Assembly: GCA_016508695.1 (NCBI GenBank)
Contig: VNKQ01000012.1
Span: 806,001-870,000, forward strand
Direction: 5' to 3'
Source of the DNA: Hyphodiscus hymeniophilus
Taxonomy: Eukaryota; Ascomycota; Leotiomycetes; Helotiales; Hyphodiscaceae
DNA length: 64,000 nucleotides
A program made the translations under genes and the position numbers. How positions within the stretch are numbered: position 1 is the first letter of the stretch; each line of letters begins with the position of its first letter. Below the pieces are notes generated by a model. That model ran no database searches, had not been told where the DNA came from, and was given only the letters and a program-made list of their open reading frames with translations. Below, piece after piece: positions 10,703 through 20,516 of this stretch.

Positions 10703-12375
10703 CTAGTCTATACTAGCTTTAGTCGTCTCGAACCTGCCACGCTTCTGTCCAGGCTGACAGTCCGAAAATTGTTCGGCACAAAGCAGATCAGAGAAACAAT
10801 TGTGTTTAAGTGCAGATTCTGCAGAGACACGTCCTGCAGGGTCCCAGGCTAGCATTTGACCTAGCAGGTTCTCCACGGAGTTAGGAGGCTTCTCTTGGAA
10901 ATCTTCTAAAGTGGTATCATATTCACCCCTCGCGTGAATAACATTCTTCCATTTCAGAGTACTCTTTGTGACAAACAAGCTATTTCCGAAAATACCACAG
11001 GCCCAGATATCTACCCTTTGTTCGTAGCGTGTGGACTCCATTTCCGGAGCCATGTAGGGAATCGTGCCCACAGAGCCAGGCTTGGGATCGCACGTATCGG
11101 CGCGAATGCTATTGCCGTAATCCAATATAATTACGTGGATCTGCTCGGCCGTGACGTTTATTATGCCGAAATTACTCGGCTTGATGTCTCGATGGATAAA
11201 GCCCCCAGTATGAAGAGCTTGGATGCCTTGCAGGACCTGTTGGAAGGCTGCCAGACATACTGATTGAGGAGGGAGAAATTCGGCGAACGTGGTACGAGCG
11301 AAAGGGGTGTAAATTATAGCAACTCTTTCTGGTCGAGCTCTGAATTGATAGCGTTCATCCTCCTCGTCTGCCGGAGCTGTAAACCACGGATCCTGGCGCT
11401 CGTACTGGACATCCTCAAAAAGGAGGATCTGTGGCTGCCAGAAAGCTTGTGTAAGCTGCTACAACTCAAGCGGGGCATAATCGTAGACATACATGAACTG
11501 GGAGACTCTGTAACAACTTGACCTCCTTAGCAATAGCCAGATGAGACTCACGAGTTCGTACGAAGAACTTTGCAGCTCCTGCAACACCAGTGATTGTATG
11601 CTTTGCGGCACTCACTGTGGCAAAAGCTCCTTTGCCAACGGTTCCTCGCACAAGCCAGTCGCCAAGCTTGGTGTCCCACGGTGATGGTGTTGCTGAAAGA
11701 TCGGGCGCTGGCGGCTGGAATCCCAACTGGTTTCGAAAGAACTTTCTAAGATTTCTCTGATACTCTTCTTCGTCGCCTGTGTCAAATTCGAAGAGGTAGC
11801 TTAGCTTTCAAAAAGAAATACGAATTTTGGATTGTGTAATGACTCGTTGTCCGTAAGTAAACTCGTCAGTTCCGAGCACAACTACTGGAGACCGGTCACT
11901 CACGGTACGTGCGTGCCTTCCTGCAACCTCGTATTTTGCTCTTGGGAGTGCTAGTTGAAGGTCAACACCACCATTTGGTTTGACACTCTTAGCATCCCAT
12001 CGGCCGATCCCAATGAACCAACCGAGGAGGGGAATGCTCGGCGGAATTCCCCATGAGAGTTCGTAGTATCTATCCTTCAAACCTCAACGGATCGGGTCGC
12101 AGTATGCCAGGCTCCCCAGAATCAGTCTCGGTCTCAGCTTCTGTTTCCCCAGCCTCAGTATCCATCCCACTCCCATTTATCATCTTCTGACTTTCAATGG
12201 TGTGTTGTGTATCTGTCTGCTCTCGAGGTTTGATGACCATGAATTGCGCGGCGTGCACGAAGGCGCTTGTATCGGGTGCCTCTACAATCGCCGTTGAGAC
12301 GTCATTGAATGCATGCCTTGCTTCATGGTTAGCAGGCGTCAAACGTGCAATGCTATGGTTCAATGAACTAAACAT
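10703..12375 (-). CDS. FHA domain-serine/threonine protein kinase (frame broken once)
   Basis: Exons 12375-11822, 11776-11493 and 11455-10703 encode about 529 residues if one surplus base near 12,075 is ignored. Intron 1 (45 nt, GTATTT to ACACAG) and intron 2 (37 nt, GTATGT to TAGCAG) keep phase. The first exon carries an FHA-like part: GWFIGIGRWD, then GRHART and VVVLGTDEFTYGQ. The kinase domain follows: glycine loop VRGTVGKGAFATV, VAIK-type lysine in GAAKFF, catalytic loop IHRDIKPSN (about 11,182-11,210), DYG in place of DFG, MAPEMES activation-segment end, and VDIWACG. All key catalytic residues are present. FHA domains bind phosphothreonine, so the enzyme would sense phosphorylated partners, as checkpoint-type kinases do; that role is inference. 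The start at 12375 (MFSSLNHSIARLTPANHEA) is the best ATG. In exon 1 the frame shifts by one base between PLRFE and DRYYELSWG. This is a real lesion, an assembly error, or an unrecognised intron. Confidence 0.7.
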
Positions 12376-12708
12376 TTGCAACGGGAGCGTGGACGAGCGT
12401 TCGCAGGTCTTGGAATCGTTCCTTGAGATGCGATCGAAGAGGACTCATGTGAAGTAAACATCACCGTAGGGAATTGCCAGAGGTTCTGCATTTCTCAGGA
12501 GATAATTGTAGTGGTCGGTGGTGCATACGGATCCAAGGAGGACCAGTTGGGTTTCATCGCGGATCTCGGCGGCTAAATGGATGGCTGCGGTTATCTGGTG
12601 GGCCACCGAGCCGCCCAAGGGTTTCACTGACCGAGAAATGACCCAGCCAGGTTTCGCGCTCAACCTCCTTTCCTTCACCACCAGCAAGCCCGCCGACCAG
12701 GCATCATC

Positions 12709-13059
12709 ATGTCCTCACGGCGGCTGTGTGATGCTGCGGAGAGCAATCTTCAACACATCATACATTCATCGTCAATGCGCTTTTCAACCCCTCCCAACTT
12801 TGAGGACGGAATAATCCTTTCGGGCTTTGGATTCGAATTCGAACGTTGCCTGGAGGCAAAATGGCAGGATGATCTAGAGCGACAAGAGGCTCGCCTGAAA
12901 AGATATGGTCGATTTGGGATGGATGCCGATGATGCAAGGCAGCCTACACCAGAGGAAATGCAGGATGCGTATCGTCGTTTCATAGAAACTGAGCTGGAAG
13001 ACATCCATACGCCCTCTTTGTCACCGAGCCCCGAATCAATGCCTCGTATTCCTACATAG
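12709..13059 (+). CDS. Hypothetical 116-residue protein
   Basis: Single open frame starting at an ATG, divergent from the kinase gene with about 330 bp between starts. The protein is charged and helical in its middle (AKWQDDLERQEARLKRYGRF, then PTPEEMQDAYRRFIE) and ends in a Ser/Pro-rich tail. No known motif. Composition and length support coding, but a minus-strand frame at 12687-12445 covers part of the upstream region, so the assignment is not certain. Confidence 0.5.
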   Translation: MSSRRLCDAAESNLQHIIHSSSMRFSTPPNFEDGIILSGFGFEFERCLEAKWQDDLERQEARLKRYGRFGMDADDARQPTPEEMQDAYRRFIETELEDIHTPSLSPSPESMPRIPT

Positions 13060-14011
13060 AGTGACGGAAAAGTACGCAGACCTGGAAATAACAATGGCAG
13101 TCTTTTCCTCCGGAGCTCAGCACCCAAGAAAAGGCACAGCGGGCACGATATTTGGATGGATAGGAAAAGGGACAAGACGGCACGCGTTATAATTAAGAAG
13201 CGACAGAAGAAGGATTTTGCGCGATGTCGACCATCTACTCACCATATGAAGACTAGATCCCGAGAACTTATGTGATGCATCGAGCCAGTCCTTCGCTAGC
13301 GGTAATCAACACATGTACAATGTTGGCACGGCCAATGCCACAAATACTTTGGATTCCTCCCACCTGCGACCACATCCTCCCACCATCTTATTCTGTACAT
13401 AATCGTCCCAAACTCAGCTCCGCACAACGATATGGTTTTTTGCACCGAAGAATTGTACGGCGAGCAAAAGAAATTTAGAAGAGCTCCCACCAACTATGCA
13501 GCGAAAGTACCATCGGGATTATAGTATGGTATGTCTCATTTCATACACTTGAACAACGTCAATCGCTTACTTTGACTATAGGGCTGTGTTCACCGATCTG
13601 TTCGCCTAACGTCCGGTCTTACCAACTCTTACCTAGACCTTCATCCGAAGAACACGAAAGAACTCACCCTTCGTAACCCAAAACTCTGCACACCCTATCA
13701 TCCCATCTACGCCTTCTAGACCTATTATCCTCACCGAATCGGAAGACTCTTTTGGAACGGCTGTCAATGATATCTCGTGCCAAGCTTGATCTGTATCCCA
13801 ACTGTACAATATCTCCATGTCCAATCCGTTGCGAGCTTGATATCATGAGAAAACCTTCCAACCTCCCAGAATATTGACCAGCTACGTTCTTCTCAAACCT
13901 CACCCACTAGAGCCTCGAGAGCACAAGAACCCAGTATTCTTAAAAAGAAACTAAATGTTACGGAAATGATGTTTCTCGGAGAACGTTATGGGTGTAAAAT
14001 AGAATTCATAT
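13060..14011. other. Intergenic, no confident gene
   Basis: Minus-strand frames at 13903-13633 overlap in two phases; one contains WHEISLTAVPKESSDSV, which looks coding-like, but no complete gene structure could be built. Confidence 0.35.
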
Positions 14012-14395
14012 TCATTCTCCTTCTCTCCGAGTCAACTCTGATGATGAACTTAATAGAAGGTTTGAAACGGGATTGTAAGGGTAATCATGGCTAACTTGAG
14101 GAGAGATACCATTTGCCATTGAGGGTACCGAAGAGTGTAGCTTCTCTTGCTCGAGACCGGACGCAAATTGTGTCACAGAGACTTCCTCAACGAGCATATG
14201 ACTCGACACAGGGGCTATTGAGTGTGTAGAGGAATGCCACTTCTCTTGCCCGACATCGGATTCGAAATGCATCATAGAAGCTTTATCAACGAGAATGTGA
14301 CTTGTTGAGTCCCATACCATCGGCTCCTGACACTGTGGACATAAACATCGTTCGAGTTCGTCGGTCTGAAGTAACTGTTTCTTTTCCTGAGTCAA
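14012..14395 (-). CDS. Small hypothetical protein with CxxC and internal duplication
   Basis: 127 residues from an ATG (MTQEKKQLLQTDELERC). A CLCPQC motif near residue 20 could bind a metal or be redox-active. The middle holds two imperfect copies of a roughly 30-residue unit: one begins SHILVDKASMMHFESD and the other SHMLVEEVSVTQFASG, each followed by a QEK-HSS stretch. This tandem duplication argues that the frame is translated. A divergent ORF starts about 180 bp upstream. The function is unknown. Confidence 0.45.
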   Translation of the reverse strand: MTQEKKQLLQTDELERCLCPQCQEPMVWDSTSHILVDKASMMHFESDVGQEKWHSSTHSIAPVSSHMLVEEVSVTQFASGLEQEKLHSSVPSMANGISPQVSHDYPYNPVSNLLLSSSSELTRREGE

Positions 14396-14575
14396 TGTGT
14401 CTTTGCCCGCCTGTGCTTCCGTGACTTGGAGCTAAGTCTTGAACCTAGTCTCAGTCATAATACAATCATCCTCGTCTGGAACCCAAACTTTTTACGTTTC
14501 TCTCTGTTTGGCTAAGTCAATAAATAGGCATATGGGTACGAGGAGGTTTCGTGTCAATAGTGGAACGCCATCTCA

Positions 14576-14911
14576 ATGTTCTTAACAATTGAAGAAGGTG
14601 ATGTTTTGATAAAGAAAATGAGGAATGTACTCGCAAGAGGCAATCGTCCCGTTGATCACCATGTTAGCACTTTTATGGCTTATTTTCAAGATGACTGGGG
14701 CGTTCCCGTGGATGAATGCATTGAGATTGGACGGTATAATAGCGTGCGAGTTAAGATGGAGCGGATGAGGGCTCATTTTGTTGAGAGCGCGGACGATGAA
14801 GAGAAGAAGGAACTTGCTGAGAAAATTGACCGTATGAAATGTAGTCTAACATTAGTACGTGGTCAACTACAGTGCATCCGTGGTTTCCCATACATGTCCG
14901 ATTTGACTTGA
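14576..14911 (+). CDS. Hypothetical 111-residue protein
   Basis: Uninterrupted frame starting MFLTIEEGDVLIKKM. Charged, with a helical stretch around VESADDEEKKELAEKIDRM that could form a short coiled coil. No motif recognised. It lies head-to-head with the gene at 14012-14395, sharing about 180 bp of promoter. Confidence 0.45.
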   Translation: MFLTIEEGDVLIKKMRNVLARGNRPVDHHVSTFMAYFQDDWGVPVDECIEIGRYNSVRVKMERMRAHFVESADDEEKKELAEKIDRMKCSLTLVRGQLQCIRGFPYMSDLT

Positions 14912-15257
14912 TCTGAAATAGGACGCTATCTAGAAGGTGTCAACAGTTCCCTTGGTACGCAGCAGGAGCTACATGTCCATATGTGCGCGGAAGAATACTC
15001 GCCTCGGGCAATCTGAGTGAGCCCAGCAGAGAGACTGCACTTGCCACGGTTCTCAATCTTGACAGATTGCATACAAGCAGAAGGAGTAGCAAAGAGCAGT
15101 AACAACTTGTAAGATTAGTGGTTTACTAAGAGATTCAAATTCTATAGAGCGGGTTGGTGTGCGACAGTATCTCACTTGTCATTTATATCAAAGAACTCTC
15201 GAGTGTTATACCATTCCGTTATTTGAATCTGTAGAAAAACCTCCATCACTCTCAGCA
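14912..15257. other. Intergenic, nothing seen
   Basis: No open frame of note, no repeat. Confidence 0.4.
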
Positions 15258-15588
15258 CTAAGGTTGTAGCACGACAATACGTATGCGGACTCGCACGGAT
15301 TTTTGAGAAACTCCATCATTATCAGCTTTCCAGGGCTGTTCAACTCTGAAGATCTTATGCCCATCCTGCTGCTTCTTATTACCATTCTTCAACAGTTGCC
15401 TTTCGCGCAGAGTAGATGCCGTCTCACATGCAATGGCTTCAACATCCGTATCCGAGATGGCATATACGCCAACGGGTGAGAGGATCTTGTCGAGCCCACG
15501 CACGATATGTCGCCAGCCAGCAAGCGCTGCTCGTCCATAGGATCCCATAGGATATTCATCCTTGTGCTCGGCGGCTGTTTTCTACTCG
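15258..15588 (-). pseudogene. Orphan dynamin GED (GTPase effector domain) fragment
   Basis: The frame reads RHIVRGLDKILSPVGVY, then AISDTDVEAIACETAST, then the spaced pattern ending DGHKIFR. This matches the C-terminal GED helices of fungal dynamin/Mx-like GTPases, where a His-Ile-x-Arg-Gly-Leu, a SPxxV and a SDxxVEAIAxE block precede an R-x-x-L...GHxIFR helix. The frame opens just after an in-frame TAG that could be an intron acceptor (minus strand at about 15,589). No GTPase or middle domain is found upstream on the minus strand to 16,900. The terminal helix is degenerate (NGNKKQQ in place of the usual basic/Leu pattern) and the tail after KIFR is unrelated. I therefore call it a relic rather than a gene. 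The family match is from memory of the pattern. Confidence 0.5.
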
Positions 15589-16931
15589 AGCACGCGTTAT
15601 TGTCGCTACTGAGGTCAAGTTCGCTGTCGCTTAAACCACTTTTGTTATCTCTACTTCAGAGTTCGCTCTCTTGCGACAGCAGAGCTCGAGCACCAACGGC
15701 TTTGCTGTGCTGTAGTGTACTAAAAGGCGTGTCGTCAAAGACGCAGTTTGCCTCCATGTTAGGCGACAAAATTCGTGCAACTGGAGAGTGGGGATGAGGT
15801 ATGGCGGCTAAAGCCAGTTAAGAGGAACCAATGTTGCTCTATCGGCTTAATAGTGAAGTTGTCGATCTTCCCCACATGGCCGATGCCTTCGATGAGCTGA
15901 GCAACTTGGCTAAAAGAGACTCCCCGCCTGCCACAGCCGTCCTGGATGATTGCTGTGAAGGAATAATGTGGGGAGTGCGGACAGAGGGAAATCTCGGTCA
16001 GCGTTGGTAAGGCGGCTCTGGACGGTCGATCAACCTTGTAATAGTTGGGCGGCATGTTTGTATTCGTGGCGTCTGATGTAGAAGGCGCCGGTGACGGGAT
16101 CCGTATGGAGTGTAGAGCCAAGAACCTCTAGTGTTCGTTTGTTGAGTTTCTACTAGTATAAAGATAATCTTCATGAATAGGCTGGTTCTCTGGTGACATT
16201 CTGGCGCAAAGTGAGGGCTAATGGCGACGAGTAGAAGAGCACATTGTGCCCTCGGATCCGGTGCGGACCGTACATTGGCCTATTGCACTGGTATAGCTCG
16301 TGCAACGGCTCGCTCAAGGCATAGGAAGAGGAAGAAGTATGAAGGCGCACGGAATCGGACGTCGAAGCTCCTTGTTCAGAGCACCGCAAGCGCTGTGCCG
16401 CTACTCCCAATCCTCAAGGGCTGGAGGAGCTGGGATGCTATACCGAGAACATCGACGAATTGGTGATTTTGTTTGTGAAGATTGAATAGAGGTTTCAAGG
16501 CAAGCCAACGACAATGATAGTCCGTGGGTCATCTGCTAATTTCAATGTGACTTTGACGATCGTGACTTTGACGAATGTGACGCGTAATAGATACTATTGC
16601 CATAGTGCTTCGGGAATATGAGATATAGAGCTTGTGGCTTCACAAGAGTTTCTAAGGGCAGAGGAAATTATGAAAGGCAATTGAAGCCGCCTTTCCCATC
16701 GCCACATTAGGGCAGAGTGTATAACACACGAACGATATCGAATGTGGAACAGGAAATGGACCTCTCCAGAAGCGCTGCATTTGAGAGTGAAATTGCAACT
16801 GAGGAGCGATCAAAGACTCTGTGATCAAAGATCTAAATTCGAAGGTGATTTTCTTGTGAAAGACTCGTCTGGTCAGAATTCGTGGAAAGAGTGAAGCTGA
16901 CAATAGACTCTCAAAGCCACCACCAGGTATA
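15589..16931. other. Intergenic, no confident gene
   Basis: Several overlapping short ORFs on both strands without motifs. The right part (about 16,650-16,930) is likely 3' UTR of the chromodomain gene. Confidence 0.4.
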
Positions 16932-17062
16932 TCATCCTCGTGTAATTTTCCGAGGCCGACCACGTCGCTTCTTTGGCTCTTTCTCATCCCAACCATAATG
17001 CTTCTCAGTGGTCAGCCGGCTTCGTTTCCGAGGCCGCTCTATAACCCTGCTCCTGCTCCTGT

Positions 17063-17104
<42 letters not shown>

Positions 17105-18961
17105 CATTCCTCATGAACGCATCGACCAGCTCCTTGGCTTCAGCCAATTCAGATTCGGGCATCCACGTGTCCTCCCATTCTACTCGATAATGCCTCTCAC
17201 GGCCAATCATTTTCTGACCGGTGATTTTGCGGATATCCCATTGGGGCTTTGATTCCACGATGGGGGCAACTGCGTGAGAGTCTTGGCGGTCCGTGGTACA
17301 ATCATGCCTCCGCCCCTGATCGAGAGGACCCGGCAGCAGTGCTTGAGAGAATGTGAGACAGTACACTACTTGCGACGCGACGGTCTTGAGCGCAAGGTAT
17401 CCGTGAATGGGCAATTCTTCGCTCTCCTGCGTATAGCTATATGAGGTTGCTGTAGTAGCCTGACATGAGACGTCGAGGGGATGAGTGGGAGGGCTATCCA
17501 CATCATTGTATTCCTTGCCCTTCGCCCATCTGCCCCGATTCCAAGAGTGTGAGCGACGGCCTCTCTTAGATTCAAAGCTATCAAAGTCGCTCATATCAGC
17601 ATAATCTTCATCGTCCGAATCATCGTCGCTTCCAGGGTCAAGCATTTCCGGATCCATAATTTGAACGCGTGACTTGGGTTGTTTGAGATCTGCGGCTTCG
17701 GATACGGCACATGCGGCTCCAGCAGAGCGTGGATGCTTACGGTGATCATCTCTGGTGGCACCTTGGCGAAGTTGCTGTGGGAGGTGGTCATTCCCCAAGT
17801 CTGACCGATGGAGAGATGTCGCGGCTAATACCAGCCGTGGGGATCGAGTGTTATCGGGCTGACCATCCTGCAACCCCGGATTGTTGCTAACAGTGGCTAG
17901 ATTTTTGTCGGAGACAGTCGACAACGTTCGACATGTTGAAGAGCGCAAGACAATACTGTCTCCAGCAGCGAAGGTATCAGTATCCTTATCATGCAGCCCC
18001 ATAGCAACATCGAGTGCACCGAAGCTCGTGCATTCTGGCATCTTGTCGGTATCAACCTGCAGTTTGCTGGCTTGCTGTGTGCTAGGTCCGGGGTAAGGCG
18101 ATGCTACTGGTCTGCCAGCTGAGAGGCGAAGCGGGACTTTGTCGTCTGCGCCTGTATTGTGATGGTTGTTGTTACCATGATCATCTGTGACAAGACGATC
18201 AGAAATAGTTACTCCCGAGCCAAAGACGTCTGCCGAAGCGCTGTCCCGAAGCTGTGGATGACCACAATCGTTCTTGGCTCTGATATCCTTATGAAAATCA
18301 CCGTAATTATATTCAGATTCGGCGCCCGCAGATAGGTCATCGCTCAGTATAATCGAAACTGCGGTTGTATAAATTAGAAATTCTGTCCAGAGTAAGTAAC
18401 GAAGTATGCTCACCTTGACTGCTTTCTGCTGTGGAATGGCTGAAGTCTGTAGTACTGCTACCTCGAGTTCCATTGCCAATTGCGTCAGCCGTACTAAAGG
18501 ACTCTATGTCCGCTTTTGTTGGCACGCTCTTCTGATGTAAACTGGCCAAGATCTCATCTATATTGACAGATTCGTCGCCTTTTGGGTCCGGGCTGGCTAA
18601 GTGACTCTCTTGCCATGTGCCCGGCCAGAGCTCGTTTAGCTTTAAGAGGTCGTCGTCGTCGCTAATCGGGGCCTTTCGTGTTGCTATCGAGTCTACTTCA
18701 TAACATTAAATATAATGATCTTGACGGCAAACCTCGGCACGTACCTTGGTCTGGAAAAGCAGATAGGTCGCTTACATCTCCGGATTTTTGAATCTGATCA
18801 TTCAAGGTTCCATTGTGTTGGCTGAGCTGTGAGACGGTTTTACCATCGTAGAGACATACAACAGGGCCACTAGGTACATTTGAAGCACTGACTGCACCTG
18901 GTAAACGAGGAGGTTGGCTAATGGAGGCTGAGGGGGGTTGGTAAAAGAAAATGTTATCCAT
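16932..18961 (-). CDS. Chromodomain protein with RS repeat and AT-hook
   Basis: Exons 18961-18745, 18695-18414 and 18358-16932 join in frame (two phase-1 introns of 49 and 55 nt, donors GTACGT and GTGAGC) to 641 residues. The N-terminal 530 residues are mostly disordered and rich in Ser, Asp and Asn, with an acidic block GSDDDSDDEDYADMSDFD. A chromodomain lies near residues 540-583: WDIRKITGQKMIG, then RHYRVEWEDTWMPESEL, with aromatic positions as expected for a methyl-lysine cage. It is followed by an RS-dipeptide run (about 585-605) and a C-terminal AT-hook KKRRGRPRK (about 630-638). Chromodomains read methylated histone tails and AT-hooks bind A+T-rich minor groove, so a chromatin role is likely. 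The gene sits 1.5 kb from a RIP-saturated AT-rich block, which is a suggestive but unproven link. The start ATG at 18961 opens a well-phased exon 1. Confidence 0.8.
17037..17104. repeat. Hexanucleotide microsatellite (CTCCTG)n
   Basis: About ten near-perfect CTCCTG units on the plus strand; on the minus strand they encode the Arg-Ser run of the chromodomain protein. The unit is in phase with codons, so expansions only change RS length. Confidence 0.85.
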
Positions 18962-20515
18962 GGTGAGTAGATGGTCAAGTGCTCAATCTTGCTCTAAAAG
19001 GAGGATTCTAAGTGAGGAAATTCCAGGATACATATAGAAAGTACGCCCGTGAATCTCAATCCTCAGTCGTGGCTTATCAAATGTGATGACTGTATGAAAG
19101 TCTCAAACAGGACGTAAACCCGCGCCCCATCCTGCGTGTACATCTTGCAGCCACAAATCTTCCTCCAATCGAATGCTCTTACCCAGAGCCAATTCCCACG
19201 CGCGTTGCACAATCTCAGCGACAATCACGCCGAGATGACGACAAACATGTCGCTTCTTCATACTCCGCGCACAAGACTCTTCCAAGACGCAAATCTGACC
19301 TATTACGGTTGAAATCACCGGCCCCTCACCCTGCGCTAATCACGGCTGCCAGGAAATTCTGAGCTAGGCAAGGCAGAATCTAGCTGTTGCGTCGTGAGAA
19401 CTGCGATGGTGCAACGTTACAGAGCTGCGCTAGGCTGATTTATGCTCGTATCTCAGCCAATGCGGTGCGATCCAGGGTAATGATCGTAAGCGAGACAATT
19501 AAAGAGATCGTATTCAGAGTGATGGATCGAGGATCTGAGCTTTTGAAAGGCTGTGCCGTCAAAGTTTCAGCTGCGGGCAGGCCGACGAAAAGGAGTTCTC
19601 GGTGGGTTTCGATACGAGGTCTGACGGCCCATTAAGGAAGGAGGTTGATCGAGCGACAGCGAAGGAGATACTTTTCCGCTCACTGATTCAGCAGAATGAG
19701 GAAGGTAGACGGAAGGGTTCATCTCCACCCGCTGTCTGGCCATGACACTGCAGTCGCAGTCCATCATAATTGGTCTCGAGATCGCGATGTCTTTTTGCCG
19801 TTGGATATGCCCCTAAGGCGACCAGCCAACTCAACCAGGGGCTTCTTGCATGAGATTGAGTAGGTCACTCCGAGATCAAGACTGCGCCGCTGCTCCCGGG
19901 ATAATGCTGTAGCAAGGCTCCCTAGCATGCTGAATCCGCACAGCCACGAGGTCGTGAGTCATAGAAAGACGCATAATCAGAATGTGGATGGACCTCGATT
20001 GGAGAGCAGCAAAGAAATCTGCCGCAAGTCGAAAGAAAGATCGTTAAGAAGAGACCTTCGGCATTTGGGGCGGTTCGAGGGGTCTCGGGCTGAGAGAGAG
20101 CTGGAAATTTTCGGCTGTCGCACGCGATATCGTATCGTCAGTCTGTTCAGTCGGTGTTGGGACTCTGGAATTCCTTGGTGGTTGAAAGTGGGACAGCCAT
20201 CATGCGAGTACAGGGGGATTGTTGGAGGCACAGGGTAGTACGGCCGAAAGGAAGGCGGCGCAGACTTGGCAGCACCTGGGAGGATGCAGGAGAAGCAAGT
20301 TTAGTTGGGAGTGAAGTTAGCAGGTAGAATGATAAGGAAGGAGCGTGGAGGGTTCTTATAGACGACGTCGAAAAGCAGCGCCTGCACGAAGCGAGCGCGC
20401 CTTGCCTGAATGAGCAGCGCTAAACCTGGATAGGCGCACACCTTGCCTTATGCAGCCCCGCCAAACCAGAACAAGGCCAGCCCCCCGGTTTTCACGCCCC
20501 ACTAACCGTCTTACA
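18962..20515. other. Intergenic, no confident gene
   Basis: Higher G+C, with a few short ORFs (for example minus 19318-19103 and plus 19927-20238). None has a motif or usable splice sites. It includes the promoter of the chromodomain gene and ends abruptly at the AT-rich boundary near 20,515. Confidence 0.4.
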
Positions 20516-20516
20516 G

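Noticed and set aside
16998..17252. Plus-strand proline/alanine repeat ORF
   Set aside because: It is the antisense of the (CTCCTG)n tract that encodes the RS run of the chromodomain gene.
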